Shown: positions 16,403 to 27,305 of the stretch, one piece after another
Layout of the letters: each line of letters opens with the position of its first letter
How positions within the stretch are numbered: position 1 is the stretch's first letter
Assembly (NCBI RefSeq): GCF_002205165.1
Contig: NZ_NIVS01000011.1
Location: forward strand, 1 to 64,000
Direction: 5' to 3'
Source: Stenotrophomonas maltophilia
GTDB lineage: Bacteria > Pseudomonadota > Gammaproteobacteria > Xanthomonadales > Xanthomonadaceae
Length of the DNA stretch: 64,000 nucleotides
Notes under the pieces: generated by a model
The model's database searches: none
Seen by the model: the letters and a program-made list of their open reading frames with translations, nothing else
What the model was told of the DNA's origin: nothing
Program-made: the position numbers and the translations under genes

Positions 16403-16945
16403 TCAGCCGGCCAATGCCTTGGCCACCGCATCGGCGAAGGCGGGAATATCGCCCGGCTTGCGGCTGGTGATCAGGCCGCCATCGACCACCACCTCGGCAT
16501 CGGTCCATTCGGCCCCGGCATTGCCGAGATCGGTTTTCAGCGACGGCCAGGAGGTCACCTTGCGGCCCTTGGCCAGCCCGGACTCCACCAGCAGCCACGG
16601 GCCGTGGCAGATGGCGGCGACCGGCTTGCCGGCCGCGCCGAACGCCTTGATCAGCGCGATCGCATCCGTATCAATGCGCAGTTTGTCCGGATTGATCACG
16701 CCGCCGGGCAATACCAGCGCGTCGTAATCTTCGGCCTTGGCGCCTTTCAGCGGCGCATCGACCTTCACGTTCTCGCCCCAGTCCTTGTCCTTCCAGCCAC
16801 AGATCTGGCTGGCGTCACCGGGTGCGATCACCTTGACCGAGGCGCCCCAGGATTCCAGCAGTCGCTTGGGATCCTGCAGCTCGGACTGTTCGAAGCCATC
16901 GGTCGCGAGGATGGCGATGTGCTTGCCGTTGAGTGCATGTGCCAT
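16403..16945 (-). CDS. DJ-1/PfpI family protein
   Basis: This 180-residue class I glutamine amidotransferase-like protein has the nucleophile elbow AAICHGPWLLVESG, where the cysteine is followed by histidine as in PfpI and YhbO. The N-terminal strand is HIAILATDGFEQSEL. Relatives were described as proteases or glyoxal-detoxifying deglycases in stress defence; which applies here cannot be read from sequence. It is cytoplasmic. The start MAHALNGKHI at 16945 fits the family length; longer in-frame starts add non-homologous sequence. Confidence 0.9.
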   Translation of the reverse strand: MAHALNGKHIAILATDGFEQSELQDPKRLLESWGASVKVIAPGDASQICGWKDKDWGENVKVDAPLKGAKAEDYDALVLPGGVINPDKLRIDTDAIALIKAFGAAGKPVAAICHGPWLLVESGLAKGRKVTSWPSLKTDLGNAGAEWTDAEVVVDGGLITSRKPGDIPAFADAVAKALAG

Positions 16946-17031
16946 GAGCGGCTCCAATAAGTAGGAGCGCTCAGTGTGGCCACGGGCGCATTGGGCGACG
17001 GTGACCAGGATGTGCACAGCGTGTCGGCGCG

Positions 17032-17056
17032 GTCACCGGCACGCGCGGCCGGTGAC
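17032..17056 (-). terminator. Stem-loop after the SET-domain gene
   Basis: A perfect 9-bp stem (GTCACCGGC / GCCGGTGAC) with a 7-nt loop begins 11 bp past the SET gene stop codon on the minus strand. There is no T run, so it may protect the 3' end or be a Rho-assisted stop. Confidence 0.5.
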
Positions 17057-17067
17057 TGCCGGCGCGA

Positions 17068-17535
17068 TCAGCGCTTGGGCTGCAGCATGGTACCGGTGCA
17101 CTTCTTCGAGCCGCAGCGGCATTCCCAGATCTTCTTCAGGCGCGCGGTGTGACGCTCGGCCAGGGTGATGCCGTAGTTGTAGGTCAGCTCGTCGCCCGGC
17201 TGGATGTCCTTGATCGCCTCAATGAACACTTTGTCCTCGCGGCGGTTGTCGCCCTCGGCTTCCTCGATCACCGCTTCGCAGTTGGGATCGCAGCTGTGGT
17301 TGAGCCAGCGCGCGTCATTGCCCTTGTAGTTCGCGTCGATGACGTAGTCGTCATTGAGGGTGAACAGGAAAGTATGGCCGCTCTCCACATCCCCGGTGTC
17401 GTCGGCGTCCACGTCGGCGTGGCTGCGCAGCAAACCCTTGTACTGGATGACCCGCTCACCTTTCTTGATCGGCGCCAGCGCGAACACGCCATTGCCATGG
17501 ATGGTGGACTTGCGGGCCTGGATCTTCTTGGGCAT
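17068..17535 (-). CDS. SET-domain protein-lysine N-methyltransferase
   Basis: This 155-residue SET-domain enzyme transfers methyl groups from S-adenosylmethionine to lysine. NHSCDPNC at 79-86 is the pseudoknot AdoMet motif, YNYG at 119-122 carries the catalytic tyrosine and a post-SET CxCx4C cluster lies at 139-146, with C86 as likely fourth zinc ligand. The start at 17535 (MPKKIQARKSTIHGNGVF) matches compact bacterial SET proteins. The substrate is unknown; a Lys-rich HU-like protein encoded 2.6 kb away is a candidate. It is divergent from the suf regulator. Confidence 0.9.
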   Translation of the reverse strand: MPKKIQARKSTIHGNGVFALAPIKKGERVIQYKGLLRSHADVDADDTGDVESGHTFLFTLNDDYVIDANYKGNDARWLNHSCDPNCEAVIEEAEGDNRREDKVFIEAIKDIQPGDELTYNYGITLAERHTARLKKIWECRCGSKKCTGTMLQPKR

Positions 17536-17648
17536 CTGGCTGACCGTTGCGGTGGGAAGCCCCGATTCTCGCTTAATCTTTGTGATTGCCAAAGCGATGC
17601 GGTTCAATACGCGCCCAGGGCCGCCCTGCGGGTGCCTGAACGGGCGGG

Positions 17649-17677
17649 TTGGATGCCGCCGGAGAAAAGCGTACAAT
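17649..17677 (+). promoter_or_regulatory. Predicted promoter of the suf operon
   Basis: TTGGAT (17649-17654) and TACAAT (17672-17677) have 17-bp spacing and lie 31 bp before the Rrf2 regulator ATG. Fe-S-dependent autoregulation by the Rrf2 protein is likely from the family, but no clear operator was identified. Confidence 0.5.
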
Positions 17678-17707
17678 TTCAGTCCGCTTTATGGTTCTGC
17701 ACCCCAC

Positions 17708-18160
17708 ATGCTCCGCGTCACCAAGCTCACCGATTACGCCACCGTCGTGTTGACCGTGCTCGCCGCCCGCCCGGGCGAGGTGCTCAGTGCGACTGAACTG
17801 GCCGAGTTCGCCCGTCTGGAACCGCCGACCGTCAGCAAACTGCTCAAGCCGCTGGCCCAGGCCGGTCTGGTGGAAGGCCTGCGCGGCGTCCGCGGCGGCT
17901 ACCGGCTGACCCGCGCGGCGGACCAGATCACGCTGTTCGAGATCGTGGAAGCCATGGAAGGGCCGCTGGGCCTGACCGAATGCGCCCACGATCACAGCCA
18001 GTGCGGCCGCGAGCTGCAGTGTGGCGCGCGCAGCAGCTGGCGGATGATCAACGACGTGGTGTCCGAAGCGCTGCGCGCGGTCACCCTGGCGCAGATCCTG
18101 CCCCCTCTTCCCCTTGTTGACGCCCACCGCCGCGCGATCGCGGCGGATGTCGTCTCCTGA
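17708..18160 (+). CDS. Rrf2-family Fe-S regulator of the suf operon
   Basis: This 150-residue winged-helix regulator of the IscR/Rrf2 family opens [14 protein letters not shown], has a [17 protein letters not shown] recognition helix region and RGVRGGYRL wing. Three cysteines at 92, 99 and 105 fit an Fe-S ligand set. It should sense Fe-S status and control the genes directly downstream; sufB begins 13 bp later. Similar proteins are called SUF system Fe-S cluster assembly regulators. The start at 17708 was chosen by family alignment and by the promoter 31 bp upstream. Confidence 0.9.
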   Translation: MLRVTKLTDYATVVLTVLAARPGEVLSATELAEFARLEPPTVSKLLKPLAQAGLVEGLRGVRGGYRLTRAADQITLFEIVEAMEGPLGLTECAHDHSQCGRELQCGARSSWRMINDVVSEALRAVTLAQILPPLPLVDAHRRAIAADVVS

Positions 18161-18173
18161 TCAGGCAGCCCCC

Positions 18174-19645
<1,472 letters not shown>

Positions 19646-19649
<4 letters not shown>

Positions 19650-20053
19650 AGACCGTGCTGACCCTGGCCCTGGTGCTGTGCGCGGCGGCCCCGGCGTTCG
19701 CGCAGGAGGTTGCGTGCAACCCCGACGGCAATGAGCTCGAACTCAATGCCTGCGCCGACCAGGATTTCAAGAAGGCCGATGCCGAATTGAACGCGGTGTA
19801 CCGCCAGATCGTGACCAAGCTGGCCGGCGAGCCCGTGGCGTTGGCGAAGATGAAAGCGGCACAGCGGCTGTGGATCCAGTTGCGTGACGCCGACCTGGAA
19901 GCGCGCTACCCGGTGGGCGAGGATGAGAATCCGCGTTTCCTGTACGGCTCGATGTACCCGATGCTGTATTCCAGCGCCAAGGCGGCATTGACCACCGCGC
20001 GTACCGCCTACCTGCGCAACGAATTCCTCGAGCGCAGCGAATACGACCTCTGA
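19646..20053 (+). CDS. LprI-like (DUF1311) exported protein inside the suf operon
   Basis: This 135-residue protein has a signal peptide ([20 protein letters not shown]) and the DUF1311/LprI core [24 protein letters not shown] with paired cysteines. LprI of Mycobacterium inhibits lysozyme; most family members have no tested role. It is predicted to be periplasmic, unlike every other suf product, yet its ATG overlaps the sufB stop by 4 bp and sufC follows 45 bp later. It is therefore almost certainly co-transcribed. Whether it helps iron or Fe-S metabolism, or is a passenger, is open. Confidence 0.88.
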
Positions 20054-20098
20054 GTCGCGCTGCCTCCAGTTCCCCTATCTGACAAGACGATTATCGAC

Positions 20099-20863
20099 AT
20101 GTTGAAGATCGACAACCTCCACGCACGCATCGGCGAAAAAGAGATTCTCAAGGGCCTCTCGCTCGACGTGAAGCCCGGCCAGGTGCACGCCATCATGGGC
20201 CCCAACGGCGCCGGCAAGTCCACCCTGGGCAATGTCCTGGCCGGCCGCGACGGCTATGACGTGAGCGAAGGCAGCGTGCAGTTCGAAGGCCGTGATCTGC
20301 TCGAGCTGGCGCCGGAAGAACGCGCCGCCGCCGGCCTGTTCCTGGCCTTCCAGTACCCGGTGGAGATCCCGGGCGTGAACAACACCTACTTCCTGCGCGC
20401 CGCGCTCAACGCCCAGCGCAAGGCGCGCGGCGAGGAAGAACTGGATTCGATGCAGTTCCTCAAGCTCGTGCGCCAGAAGCTGGCCGTACTGCACCTGAAG
20501 GACGAACTGCTGCACCGCGGCGTCAACGAAGGCTTCTCCGGTGGCGAGAAGAAGCGCAACGAGATCTTCCAGCTGGCCGTGCTCGAGCCGAAGCTGGCGA
20601 TCCTGGATGAAACCGACTCGGGCCTGGATATCGACGCGCTCAAGAGCGTGGCCGACGGCGTCAACGCGCTGCGTTCGCCGGACCGTTCCTTCATCGTAAT
20701 CACTCATTACCAGCGCCTGCTCGACTACATCAAGCCGGACGTGGTGCACGTGCTGGCCGATGGCAAGATCGTGCAGAGCGGCGGCCCGGAACTGGCCCTG
20801 GAACTGGAAGCCCACGGCTACCACTTCCTGAAGGACCGCGTGGTGCCGGAGGCAGCGGTCTGA
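20099..20863 (+). CDS. sufC: Fe-S assembly ATPase SufC
   Basis: This 254-residue ABC-type ATPase drives the SufBCD scaffold in the cytoplasm. The Walker A motif is GPNGAGKST, the signature is GFSGGEKKRNEI and Walker B is LAILDETDSGLDID, the SufC-typical version. The final histidine is in IVITHYQRLL. It is joined to sufD by a one-base TGATG overlap. Confidence 0.97.
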   Translation: MLKIDNLHARIGEKEILKGLSLDVKPGQVHAIMGPNGAGKSTLGNVLAGRDGYDVSEGSVQFEGRDLLELAPEERAAAGLFLAFQYPVEIPGVNNTYFLRAALNAQRKARGEEELDSMQFLKLVRQKLAVLHLKDELLHRGVNEGFSGGEKKRNEIFQLAVLEPKLAILDETDSGLDIDALKSVADGVNALRSPDRSFIVITHYQRLLDYIKPDVVHVLADGKIVQSGGPELALELEAHGYHFLKDRVVPEAAV

Positions 20864-22125
20864 TGAGCGCCCTGCTCGATTCCCTCGCCAGCGGCTTCTG
20901 CGGCAGCGATGCACGTCGCGCCGAGCTGGATGCCGCCCTGCAGGCCGGCCTGCCCGGCCCGCGTACCGAAGCCTGGAAATACACCTCGCTGCGCCAGCTG
21001 GAGCGTCGCAGCTTCCAGCCCGCACCGCTCGCCCCGGCCGTCGTCGATGCCGCCCTGCTGGCCGACATTCCGTCGCCGCGGCTGGTGTTCGTCAATGGCC
21101 GCCCGTCCGGCGCGCTGAGCGATGTCGCGGCGGTGCCGGCCGGTGTGCAGCTGGCCACGCTGTCCTCGGCGCTGGCCGCCGGCGATGAAGCCGCCCGTTT
21201 CCTCGGTCGTCGCTTCGAGCGCAGCGAGGAAGTGTTTGCCCGCCTCAACGCTGCACTCGCCGATGAAGGCGTGCTGCTGCGCGTGGAAGAAGGCGTGCAG
21301 GTCGAGGCGCCGCTGCAGCTGGTCTTCATCAGCGTGGCCGGCGAGACCGATCTGTCCTGGCACCATCGCCACCTGATCGAACTGCGCGGCGGTGCCGCGC
21401 TGGGCGTGGTCGAACATCACCTGCATGTCGGTGATGCCGCGCACCTGGACAACACCCTGGTGCACGTCCACCTCGCGCAGGATGCCGTGCTCTCGCACGC
21501 CCGCGTGCAGGCCGACGCCACCCGCGCCACCTCGCTGCTGCGCACCGACGCGGTGCTGGCCCGCAACGCGCAGTACCGCCGCGTGGATCTGGAACTGGGT
21601 GCCGCGCTGAGCCGCCATGAGCTCAACGTCCGCCTGGAAGGCGACAACGCCCAGCTGACCGCCAACGGCGTGCTGCTCGGCAATGGCCGCCGCCATGTCG
21701 ATACCCGCCTGGGCATCGAGCACATCGCGCGCGATACCGCCTCGGAGATGGTCTGGCGAGGCGTGGCGGCCAACCGCAGCCGCGTGGTCTTCCACGGTGG
21801 CATCCACATCCGCGAAGGCGCCGATGGCACCGACGCCAACCTCTCCAACAAGAACCTGCTGCTTTCGGCCGATGCCGAGATCGATACCCAGCCCACGCTG
21901 GTGATCGATGCCGACGAAGTGAAGGCCGCGCACGGTGCTACGGTCGGCCAGCTCGACGCGAATGCGCTGTTCTACCTGCGTTCGCGTGGCCTGCCGGCCG
22001 ATCGCGCGCAGCAGCTGCTGAGCGCCGCGTTCTGCCATGAACCGCTGAACGTCCTCGACGCACGCCTGACCGAGCAGCTCACCGCCCAGCTCAGCCGTGC
22101 GCTGGCCGTGGCGGGCGTGGCATGA
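20863..22125 (+). CDS. sufD: Fe-S cluster assembly protein SufD
   Basis: This 420-residue SufB paralogue completes the SufBC2D scaffold. The N terminus has the PRTEAWKYTSLRQL block, and the C-terminal beta-helix includes SNKNLLLSADAEIDTQPTLVIDADEVK split by KAAHGATVGQLD, as in SufD proteins. The ATG overlaps the sufC stop by one base and the stop overlaps sufS by four, so sufC-sufD-sufS are translationally coupled. Confidence 0.95.
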   Translation: MSALLDSLASGFCGSDARRAELDAALQAGLPGPRTEAWKYTSLRQLERRSFQPAPLAPAVVDAALLADIPSPRLVFVNGRPSGALSDVAAVPAGVQLATLSSALAAGDEAARFLGRRFERSEEVFARLNAALADEGVLLRVEEGVQVEAPLQLVFISVAGETDLSWHHRHLIELRGGAALGVVEHHLHVGDAAHLDNTLVHVHLAQDAVLSHARVQADATRATSLLRTDAVLARNAQYRRVDLELGAALSRHELNVRLEGDNAQLTANGVLLGNGRRHVDTRLGIEHIARDTASEMVWRGVAANRSRVVFHGGIHIREGADGTDANLSNKNLLLSADAEIDTQPTLVIDADEVKAAHGATVGQLDANALFYLRSRGLPADRAQQLLSAAFCHEPLNVLDARLTEQLTAQLSRALAVAGVA

Positions 22126-23378
22126 ACCTGTCCACGCCGCGCCCGGTTGCCGATACCGGCGCCGCGCCCGATTGGGACCGCGTGCGCCTGGACTTCCCGC
22201 TGTTGATGCGCGAAGTGCACGGCAAGCCGCTGGTGTATTTCGACAACGCCAACACCGGCCAGAAACCGGTGCAGGTGATCGGCGCGGTGGACGAGTTCTA
22301 CCGCCGCTACAACGCCAACGTCAGCCGCGCGGTGCATGCGCTCGGCACCGAAGCGACCGATGCCTACGAAGGCGCGCGCAACAAGCTGGCGCGCTTCCTC
22401 AACGTGCGCGCCAGCGAGCTGGTGCTGTGCAGTGGCACCACCTTCGCGATCAATCTGGTCGCGTATTCGTGGGCGTTGCCACGGCTCAAGGCCGGTGATG
22501 TCATCCTGGTCTCGCGCATGGAGCACCATGCCAACATCGTGCCGTGGCAGCTGGTCGCCCAGCGCACCGGCGCCACGATCCGCGTGGCCGAGATCACCCC
22601 GGAGGGTGCATTGGATCTGGATGCGCTGCGCGCGGCGATGACCCCCGAGGTCAAGCTGCTCGCGGTTGCCCACGTCTCCAACGTGCTGGGCACGGTCAAT
22701 CCGGTCCGCGAGATCTGCCGTGAGGCCCGCAAGCGCGGCATCATCACCGTGGTCGACGGCTCGCAGGCCGTCCCGCACCGCAAGGTCGACATCCCCGCGA
22801 TCGGCTGCGACTTCTATGCCATCACCGGCCACAAGATGTGCGGCCCGACCGGCACGGGCGCCCTGTGGGCCAGGCGCGAACACCTCGAGGCCATGCCGCC
22901 CTTCCTCGGCGGTGGCGAGATGATCAAGGAAGTCAGCTTCGAAGGCACGGTGTTCAACGACGCGCCACACAAGTTCGAAGCCGGTACCCCGAACATCGCC
23001 GGCTTCATCGGCCTGGGCGTGGCGGTGGACTACCTGGAGTCACTGGGCCTGGAGCACGTGGAAGCCCGCGAAGGCGAGTTGCTGGCGCACTTCACCGAAG
23101 AACTGAACAAGATCGACGGCCTGCGCATCTTCGGCACCACGCCGGACAAGGCGGCGGTGGTCTCCTTCCTGGTGGACGGCGCGCATTCGCACGATCTGGC
23201 CACCCTGCTGGATCTGGAAGGTGTCGCCGTGCGCTCGGGCCAGCACTGTGCGCACCCGCTGCTGCAGTACTACGGCGTCGCCGCGACCTGCCGCGCCTCG
23301 CTGGCGTTCTACAACACGCATGAGGAAATCGAGCGCTTCATCGTGGCGCTGAACAAAGTGCGCAAGCTGCTGGGCTGA
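22122..23378 (+). CDS. sufS: Cysteine desulfurase SufS
   Basis: This 418-residue group II cysteine desulfurase supplies sulfur to the Suf scaffold by converting cysteine to alanine. The PLP lysine is K238 in ITGHKMCGPTG, and the catalytic cysteine that carries the persulfide is C376 in RSGQHCAHPLL. SufS needs a SufE or SufU partner, but none is encoded in this window. The operon ends here at a strong terminator. Confidence 0.96.
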   Translation: MNLSTPRPVADTGAAPDWDRVRLDFPLLMREVHGKPLVYFDNANTGQKPVQVIGAVDEFYRRYNANVSRAVHALGTEATDAYEGARNKLARFLNVRASELVLCSGTTFAINLVAYSWALPRLKAGDVILVSRMEHHANIVPWQLVAQRTGATIRVAEITPEGALDLDALRAAMTPEVKLLAVAHVSNVLGTVNPVREICREARKRGIITVVDGSQAVPHRKVDIPAIGCDFYAITGHKMCGPTGTGALWARREHLEAMPPFLGGGEMIKEVSFEGTVFNDAPHKFEAGTPNIAGFIGLGVAVDYLESLGLEHVEAREGELLAHFTEELNKIDGLRIFGTTPDKAAVVSFLVDGAHSHDLATLLDLEGVAVRSGQHCAHPLLQYYGVAATCRASLAFYNTHEEIERFIVALNKVRKLLG

Positions 23379-23404
23379 GCCCGCGCCAACCTGCGCCCCA
23401 CCGG

Positions 23405-23433
23405 AACGCCGTGGCTTGCCACGGCGTTTTTTT
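23405..23433 (+). terminator. Intrinsic terminator of the suf operon
   Basis: A perfect 10-bp stem (23405-23414 with 23419-23428), a 4-nt loop and seven T residues follow the sufS stop by 26 bp. Confidence 0.93.
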
Positions 23434-23487
23434 CATGGCCCGCCCCGCTCATTTCCGTCGTGGCCCCTGGCGGCCTAAAATGGCGCC

Positions 23488-24024
23488 ATGAGCACCCTGA
23501 CCTTCCGCGCGGCCACTGCCGCCGACATCCCCGCCCTGATCGCCCTGGTCACCTCCGCCTACCGTGGCGATGCCAGCCGGGCCGGCTGGACCACCGAGGC
23601 CGACCTGCTGGACGGCGCCCGCATCGACGCCGACGGCCTGCAGGCCGATCTCGCCAAGCCACGCTCCACCATCCTGCTCGCCGAGCGCGATGGTCAACTG
23701 CTGGCCTGCGCGCACGTAGCCGATGACCACGGCAAGGGCTACTTCGGCATGTTCTCAGTGGACCCGGCCCAGCAGGGCGGCGGCATCGGCAAGCAGCTGA
23801 TGCTGGCGGCCGAGGCCCACGCCGCACGCGAGTGGGGCGTGCCGGTCATGCAGATGACGGTGATCGACGTCCGCGATGAGCTGATCGCCTTCTACGAGCG
23901 CCGCGGCTACCAGCGCACCGGCATCAAGAAGCCCTTTCCGTACGGTGATGAGCGCTTCGGCATCCCCAAGCGCGACGATCTGCGCTTTGAAATCCTGGAA
24001 AAGCCGCTGGCGGTGCCGGCGTGA
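23488..24024 (+). CDS. GNAT family acetyltransferase
   Basis: This 178-residue protein is an acetyl-CoA-dependent N-acetyltransferase by fold. The N terminus LTFRAATAADIPALIALV is typical, motif A is visible as MFSVDPAQQGGGIGKQLMLAAE and the C-terminal helix follows a LIAFYERRGYQRTGI segment. The acceptor is unknown. The stop codon overlaps the GTG start of the Rieske gene by four bases, so the two are coupled. Confidence 0.9.
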   Translation: MSTLTFRAATAADIPALIALVTSAYRGDASRAGWTTEADLLDGARIDADGLQADLAKPRSTILLAERDGQLLACAHVADDHGKGYFGMFSVDPAQQGGGIGKQLMLAAEAHAAREWGVPVMQMTVIDVRDELIAFYERRGYQRTGIKKPFPYGDERFGIPKRDDLRFEILEKPLAVPA

Positions 24025-24353
24025 GCGAGACCTGGACCTTCGTCTGCGCCAGCGCCGAGCTGCTGCCCGGCGAGATGAAGAGCACCTTCGACGAGGTGAC
24101 CGGCACGCCGATCGTGGTGTTCAACCTGGACGGCGAACTGTACGCGCTGGAAGACCAGTGCACCCACGATGAGTTCGAACTGTCTTCGGGCAACTTCGAC
24201 ACCGGCGAGGCCAGTATCGAGTGCGTCCTGCACGGGGCCCGCTTCGACATCCGCGATGGTGCCGCGCTGTGCGCCCCGGCCTACTCGCCGGTGGCGAAAT
24301 TTCCGGTCAAGCGCGAACACGACGCCGTCTGGGCCCGCGACGACCGCGACTGA
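24021..24353 (+). CDS. Rieske [2Fe-2S] ferredoxin
   Basis: This 110-residue small Rieske protein carries both ligand boxes: CTH in EDQCTHDEFEL and CVLH in IECVLHGARFD. It resembles the ferredoxin subunits of non-heme iron oxygenases, but no oxygenase gene is adjacent, so its redox partner is unknown. The GTG start overlaps the GNAT stop (GTGA). Its nearness to the suf operon may be coincidental or may reflect Fe-S maturation. Confidence 0.9.
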   Translation: MSETWTFVCASAELLPGEMKSTFDEVTGTPIVVFNLDGELYALEDQCTHDEFELSSGNFDTGEASIECVLHGARFDIRDGAALCAPAYSPVAKFPVKREHDAVWARDDRD

Positions 24354-24374
24354 GCCGGGCTGAACGTCGGCGTT

Positions 24375-24403
24375 TTGAAAACGCGAATTGTTCCTATTAC
24401 CAT
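24375..24403 (+). promoter_or_regulatory. Predicted promoter with Fur-box-like site (piuA unit)
   Basis: TTGAAA (24375-24380) and TACCAT (24398-24403) have 17-bp spacing. The Fur-like GCGAATTGTTCCTATTACC (24383-24401) fills the spacer. It shares the GCGAAT...TTC...AT pattern of the site at 31929. A CGTTTTGAAAACG palindrome (24371-24383) overlaps the -35. Iron repression by Fur is inferred. Confidence 0.5.
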
Positions 24404-24442
24404 AGGCATTGCGGTCACTTTGCCGCCTCTGCCCGGTAAGCC

Positions 24443-24826
24443 GTGTCCGCCAACCGCTCCGCCCTTGGTATCGCCGCCCTGTGGGCCACGTTCTGCGTGG
24501 TGCTGCTGGGCTGCGGCTGGCTGGGCGCGGGCAGCGGTAACGCCGGGTCATTGCCGGCAGCGGGCACAGCCCCGGCCTTGTTGAATACCGGCAGCGCCGA
24601 GTCCTGCGCGCCCACCGCGCCCGCACCGGAGCGTCCGGCCGCCGAGCCCAGCCTGAGCGCCGAAACCGGCCCAGACCCCGAGCCAAGCGCTCCGGCCCTG
24701 CCGGCTCGCGCGCATCGCGCGCCCTGGGTCGCCGTCGTCCCGCTGTGGCGCTCCGACGCGCTGCGCTGGCAGCGGCTGGAACCTTCGCTGCGGCTCAACC
24801 CCGGCCACGCCCCTCCCCACGCCTGA
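24443..24826 (+). CDS. Small membrane protein with Pro/Ala-rich tail, upstream of piuA
   Basis: This 127-residue protein of unknown function has one N-terminal hydrophobic segment (ALGIAALWATFCVVLLGCGWL, about residues 7-27), then a Pro/Ala/Glu-rich tail with no recognised domain. The GTG start at 24443 lies 40 bp past the predicted promoter. A similar small gene with the same layout precedes the second receptor gene at 29410. Real translation is likely but unproven; no homologous family is recognised. Confidence 0.5.
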   Translation: MSANRSALGIAALWATFCVVLLGCGWLGAGSGNAGSLPAAGTAPALLNTGSAESCAPTAPAPERPAAEPSLSAETGPDPEPSAPALPARAHRAPWVAVVPLWRSDALRWQRLEPSLRLNPGHAPPHA

Positions 24827-24970
24827 TTCCAGCGGCGACGCTGCGCGTCGCTGCCCGCCCACGCCCGTGCCATCGCGGCGCCGTCGGCATCTGCCCGTTT
24901 CCCCACCTGCCTCCGCTCCGCCGTGACCGCCACACGCTGTCCGGCCTTCGTCCGTCCTCCAGGAATCACC

Positions 24971-27256
24971 ATGACCGTCCGCCCGACTCCATTGTCGTCC
25001 GCCCTGCTGCTGGCTATCGCCGCCCCCGCCATCGCCCATGCCGAGACCGACGCTGCCGCCGATCCGCAGCGCGCCACCGAACTGGATGGCGTGGATGTCC
25101 ACGGCGAGCGCGTGCGTGCGCAGTCCTCAAAATTCACCGCACCGTTGCTGGATACGCCCAAGTCGGTCAGCGTGATCTCCCAGCAGGTGATCGAGCAGAC
25201 CGCCGCCACCACCCTGCTCGATGCGCTGCGCACCGTGCCGGGCATCACCTTCGGCGCCGGCGAAGGCGGCAACCCGACCGGTGACCGCCCCTTCATCCGC
25301 GGCTTCGATTCGGCCTCGGACATCTATGTGGATGGCATCCGCGACGCCGGCAGCCAGACCCGTGAAGTGTTCGCCATCGAGCAGATCGACGTGGTCAAAG
25401 GCCCCAGCTCGGCCTACTCCGGCCGCGGTTCGGCCGGCGGCACCATCAGCCTGGTCAGCAAGACGCCCAAGCTGGAGAACTTCGTGTCCGGCAGCCTGGC
25501 CGCCGGCACCGACAGCTACCGCCGCGGCACCCTGGATGCCAACGAGGTGATCGGCGACGGCATCGCAGCGCGCATCAACCTCATGAAGCACGATGCCGAC
25601 GTGGCCGGCCGCGATGAGGTCAACAGCAGCCGCTGGGGCATCGCACCATCACTGGCGTTCGGCCTCAACGGCCCGACCCAGGTGGTGATCGGCCACTACC
25701 ACATGGAAACCGACGACCTGCCCGATGCCGGCGGCTTCCCGTACAACAACCCGTTCACCAGCGGCCCCAACCTGTCGCTCAATGGCGACGGCAGTCCGAT
25801 CGTGACCAACCGCGACGCGTTCTACGGCCTGGTCGACCGCGACTTCCAGAAGACCAAGGCGGACATCACCACCTTGAACCTGTCGCATGATTTCGGCGGC
25901 ATCGTGCTGCGCAACATCACCCGCTACGGCGATACCCGCAACGATTACCTGTGGACCCAGCCGGACGACAGCAAGGGCAACCCGAACCTGTTCGGCACCG
26001 TCTGGCGCCGCACCAACGCGCGCGCCACGCAGACCGACAGCGTCGTCAACCAGACCAGCGTGACCGGTGAGCTGGAAACCGGCCCGCTGCGCCACAGCTT
26101 CAACGCCGGCGTGGAGTACAGCAGCGAAAAGACCGTACGCGGCACCTACGCGATCGCCGACGTGCGCCGTCCCAATGGCCAGACCACCGCAGGCACCAAC
26201 AACCCGCGGACCGGCAACCAGAGCTGCCCGACCACCGGCGCAGCCACGGGCTACAACTGCACCGACCTGACCAACCCCAACCCGAACGATCCGTGGTCGG
26301 CCACGCATACCGTCACCCGCAGCGACCCGGCCCGCGATGTGCGCCAGACCACCCGCACCAAGTCGGCCTATGTGTTCGACACGATCAGCTTCAGCGAGCA
26401 GTGGATGCTGAACCTGGGTGCGCGCTTCGACGACTACAACACGCATCAGTTCAACCCGACGGCGGCCGCCAACCTGCAGCACCTGCGCAATGACACCTCG
26501 TTCTGGAACGGCCAGGCCGGCCTGGTGTTCAAGCCGGTCGCCAACGGCAGCATCTACCTGTCCTGGGGCACCTCCTCCACCCCGGTCGGCGTGGACGGCG
26601 GCGACGGCGCCGACGGCATCAGCGCGACCATCCAGGATCTCAAACCGCAGCGCAGCCGCAACATCGAGCTGGGCACCAAGTGGGATCTGTTCGATGCCCG
26701 CCTGTCGCTGACCGGTGCGATCTTCCAGACCGAAATGAGCAACGCGCGCGTGACCAGCGATGCAGGCACCACGCAGAACGCCGGTACCAAGAAGGTCAAG
26801 GGCGCCGAGCTGGGCTTCAGCGGCACGATCGTGGAGGGCTGGCAGGTCTTCGGTGGTTACACCTACCTGGATGCCGTGGTCGAGGACAACGGTTTTGCGC
26901 TGGTCAACGGGGTCTACGTGCCATCGCCGTTCAACGGCAACGCGTTCCCCAACACCGCCAAGCACAGCGCCAGCCTGTGGACCACCTGGGCGCCGTCGTT
27001 CGTGCCGGGCCTGAGCCTGGGTGCTGGTGCGAACTATGTGGACAAGGTCTACGGCAACGTCAACAACACCAAGTGGGTGCCGTCCTACACCCGTTGGGAC
27101 GCGATGGTCGGTTACGCCTTCAGCCAGCGCTACAGCCTGCAGTTGAACGTACAGAACCTGACCAACAAAACCTACTTCACCAAGGCGTACGCTTCGCACT
27201 ACGCCGCCATCGCGCCGGGTCGATCGGCCACGCTGGCCTTCAACTTCAAGTTCTAA
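24971..27256 (+). CDS. piuA: TonB-dependent catecholate siderophore receptor (PiuA/Fiu type)
   Basis: This 761-residue outer-membrane receptor has a signal peptide ([14 protein letters not shown]), a plug domain ([24 protein letters not shown]...FIRGF...YVDGIRD...[17 protein letters not shown]) and a 22-strand barrel ending in LAFNFKF. It imports ferric catecholate compounds using TonB energy. PiuA identity is supported by the PiuC hydroxylase gene directly downstream, the order seen for Pseudomonas piuA and E. coli fiu-ybiX. In Stenotrophomonas, PiuA-like receptors matter for uptake of siderophore-conjugated beta-lactams such as cefiderocol. The start at 24971 gives the signal peptide; ribosome site AGGAATCACC. 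Confidence 0.92.
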   Translation: MTVRPTPLSSALLLAIAAPAIAHAETDAAADPQRATELDGVDVHGERVRAQSSKFTAPLLDTPKSVSVISQQVIEQTAATTLLDALRTVPGITFGAGEGGNPTGDRPFIRGFDSASDIYVDGIRDAGSQTREVFAIEQIDVVKGPSSAYSGRGSAGGTISLVSKTPKLENFVSGSLAAGTDSYRRGTLDANEVIGDGIAARINLMKHDADVAGRDEVNSSRWGIAPSLAFGLNGPTQVVIGHYHMETDDLPDAGGFPYNNPFTSGPNLSLNGDGSPIVTNRDAFYGLVDRDFQKTKADITTLNLSHDFGGIVLRNITRYGDTRNDYLWTQPDDSKGNPNLFGTVWRRTNARATQTDSVVNQTSVTGELETGPLRHSFNAGVEYSSEKTVRGTYAIADVRRPNGQTTAGTNNPRTGNQSCPTTGAATGYNCTDLTNPNPNDPWSATHTVTRSDPARDVRQTTRTKSAYVFDTISFSEQWMLNLGARFDDYNTHQFNPTAAANLQHLRNDTSFWNGQAGLVFKPVANGSIYLSWGTSSTPVGVDGGDGADGISATIQDLKPQRSRNIELGTKWDLFDARLSLTGAIFQTEMSNARVTSDAGTTQNAGTKKVKGAELGFSGTIVEGWQVFGGYTYLDAVVEDNGFALVNGVYVPSPFNGNAFPNTAKHSASLWTTWAPSFVPGLSLGAGANYVDKVYGNVNNTKWVPSYTRWDAMVGYAFSQRYSLQLNVQNLTNKTYFTKAYASHYAAIAPGRSATLAFNFKF

Positions 27257-27265
27257 GCGATACGC

Positions 27266-27293
27266 CCCCTCCCGCGCGCTCGTGCGGGAGGGG
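27266..27293 (+). terminator. Stem-loop between piuA and piuC
   Basis: CCCCTCCCGC (27266-27275) pairs perfectly with GCGGGAGGGG (27284-27293) around an 8-nt loop, without a T run. It ends 12 bp before the piuC start and could lower piuC expression or stabilise the piuA message. Confidence 0.55.
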
Positions 27294-27305
27294 CTGGAGC
27301 CCGCC

